From NCBI GenBank assembly GCA_937926325.1, contig CALAZQ010000334.1, forward strand, positions 1-5,591: DNA of 5,591 bases, given 5' to 3'. The notes beneath the pieces were generated by a model. The model saw only the letters and a program-made list of their open reading frames with translations, was not told where the DNA came from and ran no database searches. This document shows positions 5,567 to 5,591 of this stretch, piece after piece (within the stretch, counting starts at the first letter, position 1; each line of letters opens with the position of its first letter). Both the position numbers and the translations under genes were made by a program. Source of the stretch: an uncultured Planctomycetaceae bacterium. Its GTDB lineage: Bacteria; Planctomycetota; Planctomycetia; Pirellulales; UBA1268.

Positions 5567-5591
5567 GGACCACCTCCTCATCCACGAGATC
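5553..5591 (-). CDS. 3' end of the gene upstream of the toxin, probable antitoxin (partial)
   Basis: From the right edge the minus strand reads DLVDEEVVRELI and stops at TGA (5555-5553), in a different frame from the toxin. The acidic, helical tail and the 14-bp overlap with the toxin's GTG start, plus a strong AGGAGG lying inside these codons, show a coupled upstream gene. In AbiE-type modules this position is normally held by the antitoxin (AbiEi-like DNA-binding protein). Only 12 residues are visible, so the antitoxin identity comes from context alone. Confidence 0.5.
   Translation of the reverse strand, partial: DLVDEEVVRELI
5573..5578 (-). promoter_or_regulatory. Strong ribosome binding site for the toxin gene
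   Basis: AGGAGG on the minus strand, 6 bp before GTG 5566. It is embedded in the last codons of the preceding gene and is the best Shine-Dalgarno in the window. It fixes the toxin start at GTG 5566 rather than ATG 5581. Confidence 0.7.

Overview
The window looks like a chromosomal stretch of a GC-rich planctomycete, probably in or near the Pirellulales. This rests on gene content: a secreted DUF6807 (PmoA-like) protein, a COG4188-type secreted hydrolase, a large secreted lyase-like protein, weak Shine-Dalgarno use, and the C-terminal remnant of a RAYT transposase of a kind I recall as common in that phylum. It is inferred from protein families, not from a marker gene.

Layout, left to right. 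Positions 1-65 hold the last codons of a plus-strand gene that begins outside the window. At 224-1216 (+) lies a complete alpha/beta hydrolase with a signal peptide and an intact Ser-Asp-His set. It converges on a minus-strand pair across a 259-bp intergenic region (1217-1475) that carries four consecutive inverted repeats. The pair is 4285-3251 (DUF6807/PmoA-like, exported) followed after 29 bp by 3221-1476 (a secreted protein with an alpha-helical toroid-like N-terminal half and a beta-rich C-terminal half, resembling polysaccharide-lyase-like proteins). They are probably one transcription unit, with a candidate promoter and a set of operator-like repeats at about 4333-4369.

The right end is an accessory patch. 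Positions 4403-4684 (-) hold the C-terminal ~90 codons of a REP-associated tyrosine transposase (RAYT), readable only across three frames. It abuts the 3' end of a complete AbiEii/AbiGii-type nucleotidyltransferase toxin (5566-4703, -). That toxin starts at a GTG with a strong AGGAGG, inside the last codons of another minus-strand gene that runs off the window and is the natural candidate for its antitoxin.

Functionally, the left and middle genes fit an exported carbohydrate- or ester-processing set. The right end fits a toxin-antitoxin module beside transposase debris. I see no CRISPR array, tRNA, rRNA or complete insertion sequence. No wholly new system is evident. The most unusual structures are the intergenic hairpin cluster and the decayed RAYT joined to the toxin gene.
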